A stretch of DNA of 64,000 bases. Origin: Maylandia zebra (lineage: Eukaryota > Chordata > Actinopteri > Cichliformes > Cichlidae). Shown one piece after another: positions 29,101-39,933 of this stretch. The DNA is taken from contig NC_135180.1 in the NCBI RefSeq assembly GCF_041146795.1, positions 39,926,794 to 39,990,793 of the forward strand. Direction: 5' to 3'. The first letter of the stretch is position 1. Each line of letters begins with the position of its first letter. Position numbers and translations under genes: made by a program. The notes under the pieces were generated by a model that saw only the letters and a program-made list of their open reading frames with translations, was not told the DNA's origin and searched no databases.

Positions 29101-32100
29101 CAGAGATGGGCAGTAACGCGTTACTTGTAAAGCGTTACTGTAATCCGATTACTTTTTTCAAGTAACAAGTAAAGTAAGGGATTACTATTGCAAAAACGGT
29201 AATTAGATTACCGTTACTTTCCCGTAGGAAAGCTACGTTTCTGCGTTACTAAAACCGTGATTTTTTGCGAGAATGTCTCACGACAGTGACGTAAGCGAGT
29301 GCGCCGTTGTGACAACAGCTGTGTGCAGATCAACAATGGATCACATATCGAGTGAAGGAGAGAGTATGAGCGTGCAGCGTTTAAAGCGTGGAAGTACTGA
29401 CCTTACTTTGAGTTTGATTCCATAAAAAGTGACAAAAACATTAGCGTCCATCGTGCGTGGGAAGAAAACTTCTTTTTACAGCAAAAAAAAACCCCAAACG
29501 CCTGAGCAAGCACCGAGTAGCTACGACGTGATGGGAAACTCACAGAGCTGCCATATCCTTCCACTGACTGCTGCACACCTGCACCAGGGTAAACCTCCGC
29601 CTACCGCACTCCTGCTTTACAGGTGAAAATAGAGCAACAGGACCGCTGAGTCTTTGACTTTATTTATTTTCTGCTGTGTTTTACGTGCATCTATTTGAAA
29701 GACTGAGTGTAAACACAAATAAAAAAAAAAACACCCAGCACGCCCCTGCGGGCGGTTTATCCTTCAAGCTCGGGTCCTCTACCAGAGGCCTGGGAGCTTG
29801 AGGGTCCTGCGCAGTATCTTAGCTGTTCCCAGGACTGCGCTCTTCTGGACAGAGATCTCCGATGTTGTTCCTGGGATCTGCTGGAGCCACTCGCCTAGCT
29901 TGGGAGTCACCGCACCTAGTGCTCCGATTACCACGGGGACCACCGTTACCTTCACCCTCCACATCCTCTCGAGCTCTTCTCTGAGCCCTTGGTATTTCTC
30001 CAGCTTCTCGTGTTCCTTCTTCCTGATATTGCTGTCATTCGGAACCGCTACATCGATCACTACGGCCATCTTCTTCTGTTTGTCTACCACCACTATGTCC
30101 GGTTGGTTAGCCACCACCATTTTGTCCGTCTGTATCTGGAAGTCCCACAGGATCTTAGCTCGGTCATTCTCCACCACCCTTGGGGGCATCTCCCATTTTG
30201 ACCTCGGGACTTCCAGGTTATACTCGGCACAGATGTTCCTGTACACTATGCCGGCCACTTGGTTATGGCGTTCCATGTATGCCTTGCCTGCTAGCATCTT
30301 GCACCCTGCTGTTATGTGCTGGATTGTCTCTGGGGCATCTTTACACAGCCTGCACCTGGGGTCTTGCCTGGTGTGATAGACCCCAGCCTCTATGGATCTT
30401 GTGCTCAGAGCTTGTTCTTGTGCTGCCATGATTAGTGCCTCTGTGCTGTCTTTCAGTCCAGCTTTGTCCAGCCACTGGTAGGATTTCTGGATATCAGCCA
30501 CCTCCTCTATCTGCCGGTGGTACATACCGTGCAGGGGCCTGTCCTTCCATGATGGTTCCTCGTCTCCCTCCTCTTTCTTGGGTTTCTGCTGCCTGAGGTA
30601 TTCACTGAGCACTCGGTCAGTTGGGGCCATCTTCCCAATGTATTCTTGGATGTTCGTTGTCTCATCCTGGACTGTGGTGCTGACACTCACCAGTCCCCGG
30701 CCCCCTTCCTTCCGCTTAGCGTACAGCCTCAGGGTGCTGGATTTGGGGTGAAACCCTCCATGCATGGTAAGGAGCTTTCTTGTCTTTATGTCAGTGGCTT
30801 CTATCTCCTCCTTTGGCCAGCCTATTACCCCAGCAGGGTACCTGATCACGGGCAGGGCGTACGTGTTGATGGCCCGGATCTTGTTCTTACCGTTCAGCTG
30901 ACTCCTCAGGACTTGCCTGACCCTCTGCAGGTACTTGGTGGTTGCAGCTTTTCTAGCGGCCTCTTCATGGTTCCCATTCGCCTGTGGGATCCCCAAGTAC
31001 TTGTAACTGTCCTCTATGTCTGCAATGTTGCCTTCTGGTAGTTCAATCCCCTCAGTTCTGACTACCTTCCCTCTCTTTGTTACCATCCGACTACACTTCT
31101 CCAGTCCGAACGACATTCCAATGTCATTGCTGTATAGCCTGGTAGTGTGGATCAGTGAATCGATGTCTCGTTCACTCTTGGCATACAGCTTGATGTCATC
31201 CATGTACAGGAGGTGGCTGACAACTGCTCCGTTCTGTAGTCGGTATCCGTAGCCAGTCTTGTTAATGATCTCACTGAGGGGGTTCAGGCCTATGCAGAAC
31301 AGCAGTGGGGACAGAGCATCTCCTTGGTAGATCCCGCACTTGATGGTGACTTGTGCTATGGGCTTGGAGTTGGCCTCTAGTGTTGTACGCCACATCCCCA
31401 TTGAGTTCCTGATGAAGGCTCTTAGGGTCCCATTGATCTTGTACAATTCTAGGCATTCCAGTATCCAGCTGTGGGGCATTGAGTCATAGGCCTTCTTGTA
31501 ATCAATCCAGGCAGTGCACAGGTTGGTCAGTCTGGTCTTGCAGTCTCGGCTGATTGTTCTGTCTACCAGTAGCTGGTGTTTTGCGCCTCTGGTATTCTTG
31601 CCAATTCCTTTCTGTGTCCCGCTCATGTATTGACCCATGTGCCTGTTCATCTTAGCCGATACGATGCCTGACAGGAGCTTCCATGTAGTACTGAGGCAGG
31701 TTATTGGTCGGTAGTTGGAGGGGACCGGTCCCTTCTTGGGGTCCTTGGGGATCAGGACCGTCCGGCCTTCAGTTAGCCATTCCGGGTGTCTTTCGTTAAC
31801 TAGCAGCTGGTTCATTTGTGCTGCCAGACGCTCGTGGAGTGCAGTCAGCTTCTTCAGCCAGTAGGCGTGAACCATGTCGGGCCCTGGTGCTGTCCAACTC
31901 TTCATACTGGAGACCCTTTCTTGGATATCTGCCACTGTGATGGTTACTGGACCCTGTTCAGGGAGGTCGCTGTGGTCAGCCCTCAGATCCTCTAGCCACT
32001 GAGCATTGCCGTTATGGGTTGCATCCTTCTCCCATATGCTCTTCCAGTATTGCTCCGTCTCCAGCCTTGGTGGTGCTGTTCTCTTATTGTTCCCTTGCCA

Positions 32101-33595
32101 CTGAGAGTACACCTTTGCTGGTTCTGTGGAGAACAGCTGGTTTATTCTCCTGCCTTCTATCTCTCTGGTGTACCTCCTCAAGCGGCTGGCCAAGGCTGTG
32201 AGTCTTTGCTTGGCAGTCTCCAAGGCCTCAGGTATGGACAGCTTGCTGTATTTCTTAGGCACCTTATTTGTCGCACCTTTCTGCAACTCCGTTAGTTGGC
32301 TAACCTCCCTCCGTGCTACTTTGATCTTGCCCTCTACACTCTAAAAAGTAATTAATGTGACCTTTAGTCATTACTTACATATATATGTTGTTGTGAAATG
32401 AAAAATCAAGTTCATAAATACTGTTAGACTTCCTAATTAAAAATTTTATTTTATTGAGTTCGGGTGACACATAAATTATGCCTCTTTACTCAATATATAA
32501 TCGTGATTTGTCTGAATTTAAAATCTTCTATTAATCAAAAAACAATATAATTTTAAGTTCTGTCGATGTAAAATACAACTTGATGATGTGTAAACAGCTC
32601 ACAGTTCCCTTCTTCTACTCAAGCGGACATATTCAACAGCACGTGTTCAAGGTTTATCATAGCTGTCTTTAGCTGTGTTCGTCGCGAACGGTGAGTAATT
32701 TTATGCGAAATTACACATATTTGCAGTCGCTCTGGATTTTGTTAGTTTACTTTAAAACAACGACGTAACATACATAACATACATCTTAGCTTGCCCCCGC
32801 GTTTGTGTGTTTCAATATACACACAGCAGCTAATTCCACGATAGCATAAATTGTTGGGCTCTTTTTGGAAAATTTAACACTGACGTTACTCTAATGCAGA
32901 CCACTGTAATTGTCTTATAATTATTAAAAGATAGCGGACGTTGTTAGCCCCGGCGCTAACTACTATGCTAACGTAGCTAGCCAAGCTAAGTTGTGTTCAC
33001 TGTGATTTTATTTTTGAAATGTGAAATTTATTTTTTGAAGGGAAGCATTTTATGTTAGTAATTGTTAAGAAACGCTTCTAAATTTTCGTAACGTTACGGG
33101 GTGAAGTTCAACCCCATTGGCTTCTGCGCAGTCGGTCGCCATTAGTCCGGTGTGTCTGTTGACCGCTAAGAGCGGTTCTTCACCGTCTGCTCGGCCTATT
33201 TTCACAGGTAAAAGACCAGACACCATCTTGGTTGGGTCCCCATTCGCCGCCAGTGCATTTTTTCTACTGAGGAATGTATTCACCCATGGTAAATAAGGAA
33301 AATGTTTAAATATTTTTCCAAACGGATAAGGCAAGAAAGGTCAATAATCCCACATATGGTTTCAGTAGTATGCCAGTTTTTGCAACACTAGGGTGCACAA
33401 AAATGACCATAGCTGCTGACTCAGCATTGATTCCAATTTGGTTTTGGAGAATGAAATGAAAACAGATCAAGTGGGATTATTGACATTGTAGCTTGTGTAT
33501 AAAAAGTTTGGGGTTTTTTTTGTATTTACTGTCAGAAATGATTCTGTCCTGTCATGCCACACCTTATGTTTGCTTTTGTTGATAAAAAACAACTA

Positions 33596-33597
<2 letters not shown>

Positions 33598-33675
<78 letters not shown>
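33598..33675. repeat. (AT)n microsatellite
   Basis: About 38 uninterrupted AT units. A segment of about 55 bp to its right (33704-33765) is an imperfect inverted copy of 33205-33290, which includes ATTCCTCAGTAGAAA. Confidence 0.97.
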
Positions 33676-33678
<3 letters not shown>

Positions 33679-35109
33679 TTTTTTTGTTTGTTTTTTGAGT
33701 TAACACATTCCTCAGTAGAAATACATGCACTGGGGGCGAGTGGAGACCCCTCCAAGATCGCGATCGGTGGGGATACACGCTCCAACAGACTGGCCCAGTC
33801 CATGTCACCTCTATGTATATTTGATCTATGGAAAGCCACGTTAGGCTTTCCAGCACCCAGTGTATTCAGGTCTATGTAGTTTTGAATGTTTGGTTCTAGC
33901 TCACACAGCTTTGACAGGTGAAACTTATTCACTGTATTGAAGACTCACAGGTGAAGTTGAAAATACCATCTTTTGTATTTTTGTGCAGGCACAACTTTCT
34001 GGTGTTATACACTGTCCTGGCGTTGCAGATCTAGGGGTTCCAGTTAAGACGTGGTCAGCCTTCTAAAGAAAGTGGGAATCTCACCGAAATATTCAGTTAC
34101 TTTGCTGTGTTTCTTGCCAGGACAAAGGCTCAAACCATCATCTTCTCCTGGTACCAAGGGACCTTCTTAACAAGTAAGCTTGAATTGAGTAATTCAGAAT
34201 CATGAATCATGCTGACTGCAAATGAAAAGTATGAATTGACATGAAGGATTTTCAGAAGCCGATTTGGACTTGGGACTACATTACGACAAAGCACTGCTGT
34301 AAGCCTCCACATGGTTATAACACAGCAGTTGAAGCCACTGCCGACCAGTGTCTATAAACCAACATGCTATTTGTGCAATATTTCTTCAACAAATCAAAGA
34401 TCCATCCATTGTTACTGCAGCTTACCATGCTTGTATAGTAGTGGCTGTGTGTGTTTGTTTATGGAAGCTGGAGGCTTTTCCAACTGTTGCGTTATATCCA
34501 TGCACCATACAGTGGATGTTTACAGCGGTGTTTGTCGTAACTGCAATGTAGTCTCAAGTCTAAATCAGCTTCTGCAAATCTTCCGTGTTACTTTTGCACT
34601 TTTCATTTGCCGTGAACATGATTACTAAGCTCCCAAGAAATATTTGTTTTCATTACTGAGTCATTTTAATCACTTTTGCACACAACATGCTAGCACCTGC
34701 TATTCACTTACATTGTTTATGCTCTGCTAAAGCAAATGGATTGCTTCCGGAGAATTAGTGTGCTGTTTACAAAAGGCTTGTTTCTCACTTTCTAACTGTG
34801 ACAATATGGCAATAGATAAAATTTCACTTAGAAGTGGAATAACCCTTAAAAATGATTTATTAGATTTTCTTTTCAAAGTGGAAAAACAAAACTGTGAAAA
34901 ACAAGACATTTTTTATTTTAAACGTTGGATTATGGTTTAATTTAGCTTTTAAAAATTACAGAATGACAAAGTAAAATCACTGAAAAACACAAAAGACAAC
35001 CTGTTTTAGCTTATTTTCCTACCTGTAGTAGTTCATTCCCTTATGCACGTCATCCTGAAGTGCTTGAGCTATGTATTTTATACATCCTAACATTTAATTT
35101 CTCCTACAG

Positions 35110-35389
35110 GGATGAGGAGGAGCTCAACGCAGACCTTGCAATGCAAATCATGAAGATTGCTATCATTGGTGATGGGCCTGCAACCATCATCGTTGAGGGA
35201 TCCAAGATCCTGGAGAGGATTGATGTTGCCAGATCCTGTGCTTTGATGATGGGAGTAATCTACGCTCTGAACCTTACCTATCCCAAGCAGCTGAAATTTA
35301 CCTTTGAGGTATTTCAAAAGCTATGCCTTGAGCTTGATGGACAAAAAGCCAGCTCTAAAGTAATGAATCTTAAGTTTGGTATTTTCTAG
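35110..35389 (+). CDS. SAMD3-like family terminal exon inside a transposon
   Basis: The acceptor TTTCTCCTACAG at 35098-35109 opens an exon that stays in frame to TAG at 35387. It encodes DEEELNADLAMQIMKIAIIG, then PATIIVEGSKILE, ARSCALMMGVIYALNLTYPK, QLKFTFEVFQKLCLELDG and NLKFGIF. It aligns along its length with the pseudogene exon at 28619-28930 (YALNLTYP...FTFEVFQKL versus YTLNLTYP...YTFEVLQKL). Unlike that one it has no internal stops. Upstream coding exons were not identified with confidence, so this may be the tail of a gene whose other exons are non-canonical, or a captured fragment. It lies wholly within the TIR element at 32337-36815. Confidence 0.6.
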
Positions 35390-36412
35390 AGCAGACTTGA
35401 TAGACCATTCGTGAGTGAGTTTCACAAAAACCTTATTCCTGCATTTCTGGCACTACTTCAATGTGTTTTACTAAATTTTAAAGCGCTGTTCTTAAGTCTT
35501 CTGAGTTAATGTTTTGCCGTGCCTTAAATGCTGTTATTTGCACATTTTTAAGGAATGCGTTTAATTTCTCCCATGACCTGTGTTCTGAGGGTATTGGTGT
35601 GTTTTAAAGTTTGTGTAATGCCCTCTTTAGCTGGCCTTAATCTTGAGGGTGAAAAGTCAAATATAGAAGAGAATCAAGAATACTTTGTAAGAGTGCTGAC
35701 AAAGTTGAATGAAAGAAGCTTTGCTCATTTTATGTTTAAATTAGTGCATTTAATGTATAGCAGCCTGTCATCTATTGTTTTGATTCACTGTCACATGTTA
35801 AAGTTAAAAAAAAGAGGATTCAAGTAGTAGGTTGTATTACAATTTTAATACACAGCTCATTAAGTTTCAGCAGGCAACTTGTGTTCTAGGAAACTGAAGC
35901 CCACAAATCTTGCACTTCACACGCACGTTAAAGAATTGTGATGTTTGTTATTGTAATTAAATGGGTCTAACTCATTTGAATACATCTTTCTGAATTTCTA
36001 TTCTTTCTGAGCACCAGGTACGAGTCCCTTAGCTGATGTCCAGGTATTTGGCATCACATCTGCCGCATTCAAACAAATACACACAACATCCATTTCTTTT
36101 TCTGAAGGTCATGACACAAGAGCACACACAGCGCATGTTAAGGCTGACCTTCGTTTGGGGAAAAAAGTGATCGACAAGTTTCTAAGGTCTTAGAACCTTG
36201 ACTTCTTTGTGGGCAGGCACCACCATGCATGAGCCTGCCCACGCGGTAGTCATGGTTATAAGACACAGCTTTTGATCAAGGTTGTATTTTGGAGCGACTT
36301 AGCCTGCTGGGAAACAGGTAAATGCCCTTATAGAATCTCCTGTAGGACCAAAAAATTACTACACTGTAACCAAAATATCATATTTGACCAACATAAATAC
36401 TATTTATGCCGA
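35390..36412. other. 3' part of the transposon, no further exon seen
   Basis: Mostly AT-rich. A GC-containing inverted pair near 36209-36245 (GTGGGCAGGC ... GCCTGCCCAC) could form a hairpin. Confidence 0.45.
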
Positions 36413-36720
36413 CAGTTAAGTTCATTTTAATTATAAATGTGTTTTATTTTGATCAAAAAGCTACTTCACCATACATAAATATAATCTTGGATCAACTTAA
36501 ATTCCTGTGTATTTGTTGACAATTATTAAGTTCATGTTACTCAGAATGTGTTTTTTTTTTGTGGCCAAAAAGTAACTTCACTATACGTAAAATTCACGTT
36601 GGATCAACTTAAATTTTTGTGTTCTAGTCGAAAATTATTAAGTTAATTTTACTTAAGAATGTTTTTAATTGTGGCCAAAAAAGCTACTTCACCATACTCA
36701 AAAATATTGCTTTGAATTAA
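36413..36720. repeat. Three subterminal tandem repeats of about 110 bp
   Basis: Units near 36413, 36526 and 36639 each contain a TTAAGTT...GAATGTGTTTT segment, then AAAAAGCTACTTCACCATAC and, in the first two, GGATCAACTTAAAT. Subterminal repeats of this sort are common transposase-binding arrays in DNA transposons. Confidence 0.6.
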
Positions 36721-37565
36721 TGCTATTCTGCCAGAAGTTGGCTTAACTCAAAAATTCTAGTGGAAAACGTTAACATGTTTTTTTTATTTGAACCAATGTT
36801 TTATTTATTAGAGTGTAGCCTCCTTCTCCATGGAGGGTACTGCCCCTTGTCGCTGTTCAACTTGTAGCCAAGCATCTCACTGATCACTGCTGCCGTATTG
36901 TAGATCAGCTTGTTAGTGTCGGTAATCGTGGTTGTAGGTATTGCCCGTAGTGCTGCATTAACATCATCTAGCAGACCTTCTGAGGGTACTTTACGTAATC
37001 TTGGTAACCGGCTACGGGGGATCCAAGTTTCAAGCTCCTATTTTTCAGGTCAGTTCCTCTCGCACTCAACGATCCTTCTCCTATCGCACTTGGGGCTATG
37101 TACCCAATCTCGGGTGGGGGTGATGATATCTCCCCCCTGACCTGGCGTCCTGACTCCTTCTTGCCGTAGCATTTGTGTTGTACCTCGTCAATCTCTAGCT
37201 GTGAGAGCAGTCCCTTCTTTCGAATGTTGGAACACTGAGCTACTAGTTGTTTCGCCGTCATTGTGGATGTTGGGTATCGAAGAATCCATAGGTCCCTCAT
37301 CCTATTCATGTAGCCCCTTCCGCCGGGGTTACTTGCATAGTAGCATTCCAACAACGCCCTGTTTTCGTCTCTTGCCCACCGATGCCTTCTTGTTCCAGTA
37401 GCCCACTTTTCGTCAGGGTGCCCTGGTTCCTCAACACCTGACGCGGACCTTGTTGATCCGGGCGACGTCCGAGCCGGCATGCCTTCATATTTATCTGTCT
37501 CGCTCATGTCTGCGGTAGGCTTGCTTAGCATAGGGGGTCTAGCCTTAGGACCCTTACTGGATACA

Positions 37566-37641
37566 GACGCCCCAGGCAGGAATCGAACTTGCGATCCTCT
37601 GTTCCAAAGGCGTGTAGTCTAACCACTACGCTATCCAGCAG
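37566..37641 (-). promoter_or_regulatory. tRNA-like sequence at the LINE 5' end
   Basis: On the minus strand an A-box-like TAGCGTAGTGG (complement of 37623-37633) and a B-box-like AGTTCGATTCC (complement of 37579-37589) are correctly spaced for a tRNA-derived pol III promoter. A T-arm-like stem (GCAAG/CCTGC) is nearly intact. It directly precedes the R4-like LINE leader and follows an (AT)n tract. Confidence 0.6.

Positions 37642-37673
<32 letters not shown>
37642..37673. repeat. (TA)n microsatellite
   Basis: Short TA repeat at the junction between the LINE 5' end and the right half of the hAT-like element. Confidence 0.95.
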
Positions 37674-37676
<3 letters not shown>

Positions 37677-38574
37677 GGGCTGGAATGTGCAGAAAATAGG
37701 TCTAAATATTACATTTTTGCTTGATGCATAAAGTTAAAAGATTAAAACTGATAAAACAAGTTTTAAAAAGAGACTTTTCCATTTGATTACATTTTGTATG
37801 ATGGATTATGCAGAAAAAGTAGAATTGGGCTGAAAGATCTATCACTTTATCACCTACTCAGGTTGTAAATCGTGTTTTTAAAAAGTAACTAAGTAACTAA
37901 GTAATTAATTACTTTTGAAAATAAGTAATCAGTAAAGTAACGGGATTACTTTTTTGGGGAAGTAATCAGTAATTAGTTACTGATTACTTTTTTCAAGTAA
38001 CTTGACCAACACTGGTAGCGAGCCTGACGCTCAGTGTCCTTTTATTCTTTTAACATATTTTTCTGTGTTGTATTTCAGTGAAAGGAGGACGAGCCAGTGG
38101 CCCTGGGACCTCAGGTGGTGGGTCGTTTTCACACTTTCTTTTGTACAGCACCGGGTGGGCTGTAGTGATTTTCTTTTTGTGTGATTTTCTTTTGGGTCCA
38201 CGGCTGCTGGTGAGGCCAAGTTCCATGATTGTTTTACTTTGTCTTGTGTGTAGTCTTCAGTCATTAATGATTCAATGATATGTGCACATGAATGAACTTC
38301 ATCAGCAGGTTCTGAATGGGTTAAACACAGAGCGATGAGAGTTAACAGACTCGGTAAACCAGCTCCGAAGGACTTGGCTCCATCTAGTGGACATTCTTAG
38401 AATAACTATCAGTTTCTAAAAATGGTCTTTGTATTCCAGGTTGTATTTAGCTGTCAGTTTACAGGCTGATCTGTTCTTTCATGTTGATGTATTTTGTATT
38501 TAGCTCCATCTAAAGCACAGAGAGCTCTGGTTTATATTTCTGTAATTCTAATGTCTCAGTTTTAAATGGTCTTT

Positions 38575-38991
38575 GTCTTCCATCCATCCATCTTCATCCG
38601 CTTTATCCGAGGCCGGGTCGCGGGGGCAGCAGCCTGAGCAAAGAGGCCCAGACCTCCCTCTCCCCAGCCACCTCCTCCAGCTTGTCCGGGGGAACACCAA
38701 GGCGTTCCCAGGCCAGCCGAGAGATATAATCTCTCCAGCGTGTCCTGGGTCTGCCCCGGGGCCTCCTCCCGGTGGGACATGCCTGGAACACCTCACCCAG
38801 GAGGCGCCCAGGGGGCATCCTTGTCAGATGCCCGAACCACCTCAGCTGGCTCCTTTCGATGTGGAGCAGCAGCTGCTCTACTCTGAGCCCCTCCCGGATG
38901 GCCGAACTTCTCACCCTATCTGTAAGGGAGAGGCCAGCCACCCTTTGGAGGAAGCTCATTTCCGCCGCTTGTATCCGCGATCTCGTTCTTT
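38575..38991 (-). mobile_element. RTE/Rex3-like LINE 3' end (copy A)
   Basis: Same part of the ORF as at 26622-27040, ending in a short GGAT tail. It carries a GGTCGCGGGG stretch missing from that copy. 5' limit exactly at the start of the 531-bp block. Confidence 0.88.
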
Positions 38992-39522
38992 GTCTTTGTC
39001 TTCTACGTAAAATATTTAATGATTCATTTATGTGATGAAGAAAGATGGACACATTAAAGACGAAATAACAAACAGGAAATCTGTAGTGGAGAAGAGGAAA
39101 TGTTGCCACCTGGTGGCTGTGAAAATGATTGCCTGATTATTTGTTCCAGTATGATATCATTCTGAGTATTATTCCTCCTACAGATGCTGTCTCTTTTCTC
39201 TCTCTTCTTTTTTGAGCTCTTTGATTTGTATTGAAGGAATCTGAAGGATTTTTCAGCCTGAATTTCTTTTTGTTTGGTTTGAGTTGAGTCTTGATGTTTT
39301 TTAATAAATGCATTAACAATGAACTCCATGTTGCATTAAACTGAAGGATCATCTTCAGTTTCCAGTAAGTCAGATCAGGTAAAATCTGAAAACTTGCTAT
39401 CAAGTTCTGTGTACCAGGTTTTGAGGTAGGTGGTTTTGTTGTGGTGCTCGCTATGGCTCAGGGTCTGAATGTTTGGGTCTGCCTTTTTCCAAACACAGAC
39501 TCAAAATATTTATGATAATTGT
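38992..39522. repeat. 531-bp block (copy A)
   Basis: Second occurrence of the block at 27041-27571. Here its right side continues into unrelated sequence (AAATCCTTAATG) rather than LINE. Confidence 0.8.
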
Positions 39523-39933
39523 CAAATCCTTAATGAATACATTTTCTGTTAAGCCCTTAGTGACAATCTTACACATTTACAGTAGAATTGTGCAGCTTAG
39601 TCCTAAAGTACAGTCTACCAAATGTGCTGTTGACAGCATCAAAATCCAAAAACTAATTTAACTGTCTTCCACATTATGCATATCAGCAGAGAAATCAACA
39701 TGGCAGACTCCAGGAGGTGTTTTTGTTGAGCACATTGTCAGCAACCTTTTGTCTTATTTCATTTGTGTGTCTGATCTTCCTCACATTGATGGAGGACTGA
39801 GGATGTTTGGTCTGTTTGTGTCAAGCAGACGTCGATGACCACTGAAATCCTAAAGACTCAGGTGTCCTTAAAAACAAGTAAAATGTGAACATACATAGAA
39901 ACAATGTGTGTGTGTTTGGTCTCCAACAGTGTT

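Larger units (their letters stand above)
32337..36815. mobile_element. TA-flanked TIR transposon carrying a SAMD3-like exon
   Basis: The termini are CACTCTAAAAAG... (32337) and ...TTATTAGAGTG (36815), so the inverted repeats begin CACTCTAA. A TA duplication flanks it at 32335-32336 and 36816-36817. Removing the insert plus one TA joins the LINE codons in frame (RRR-L-EGK), so the boundaries are exact. Inside: a GC-poor left end, an exon-like segment ending in a GTGAGT donor at 32692, an (AT)n tract, a possible 53-bp exon near 34122-34174 and the SAMD3-like exon at 35110. Subterminal repeats lie at 36413-36720. CACT termini with a 2-bp duplication suggest CACTA/EnSpm affinity, but no transposase was found. 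Confidence 0.75.
29779..37531 (-). pseudogene. R4/Dong-type LINE ORF (RT plus restriction-like endonuclease)
   Basis: The N-terminal exon-like part, 37531-36968, encodes RRHRWARDENRALLECYY and TAKQLVAQCSNIRKKG, a Myb/trihelix-like DNA-binding region as in R2/R4 elements. After a frameshift near 36990 the frame continues to 36818, where a transposon interrupts it. It resumes at 32334 and is open for about 850 codons to 29779. Seen there: SNYRPITCLSTTWKL, WIDYKKAYDSMPHSWI (motif A), IYQGDALSPLLFCI, catalytic LLYMDDIKLYA, YKYLGIPQ. Then a C-terminal CRLC...HITAGC knuckle and an endonuclease-like segment with QPDIVVVDKQ and VVIDVAVPND. The domain set fits the restriction-like-endonuclease LINE class. 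Repeat-aware annotation would treat it as one disrupted gene. Confidence 0.85.
29735..37641 (-). mobile_element. R4/Dong-like LINE, interrupted by a DNA transposon
   Basis: About 3.4 kb of LINE once the 4.48 kb insertion at 32337-36815 is removed. Order on the minus strand: tRNA-like head, ORF N-terminus with a Myb-like region, RT, zinc knuckle, restriction-like endonuclease, then a 3' UTR of about 45 bases ending in a poly-T/A stretch at 29721-29734. It lies inside the hAT-like element. Confidence 0.82.
29101..38014. mobile_element. hAT-like non-autonomous element, copy A (interrupted)
   Basis: The left part, 29101-29734, starts CAGAGATGGGCAGTAACGCG. The right part, 37671-38014, ends AAGTAACTTGACCAACACTG. 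Both ends are rich in AAGTAAC/GTTACTT, as in known fish hAT-like MITEs. 29394-29720 and 37671-38014 have a second copy at 46978-47578 and 49368-49484. An R4-like LINE is inserted between the halves. I could not match an 8-bp duplication, so the class is provisional. Confidence 0.6.
37766..39933. repeat. Segmental duplication, copy A
   Basis: Matches 47446-47578 + 49370-50982 + 53788-54208 almost perfectly. I noticed one base difference in about 1.6 kb (38944 T versus 50414 C). The match begins inside the hAT-like element, not at its edge. It contains an RTE LINE end and the 531-bp block. Confidence 0.85.

Noticed and set aside
29798-30376. Plus-strand ORF of 192 codons
   Set aside because: Shadow of the R4-like LINE ORF on the minus strand.
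34311-34628. 105-codon Cys-containing ORF inside the TIR transposon
   Set aside because: No conserved spacing, no splice context linking it to the exon at 35110, and no similarity to the family that I can recognise.
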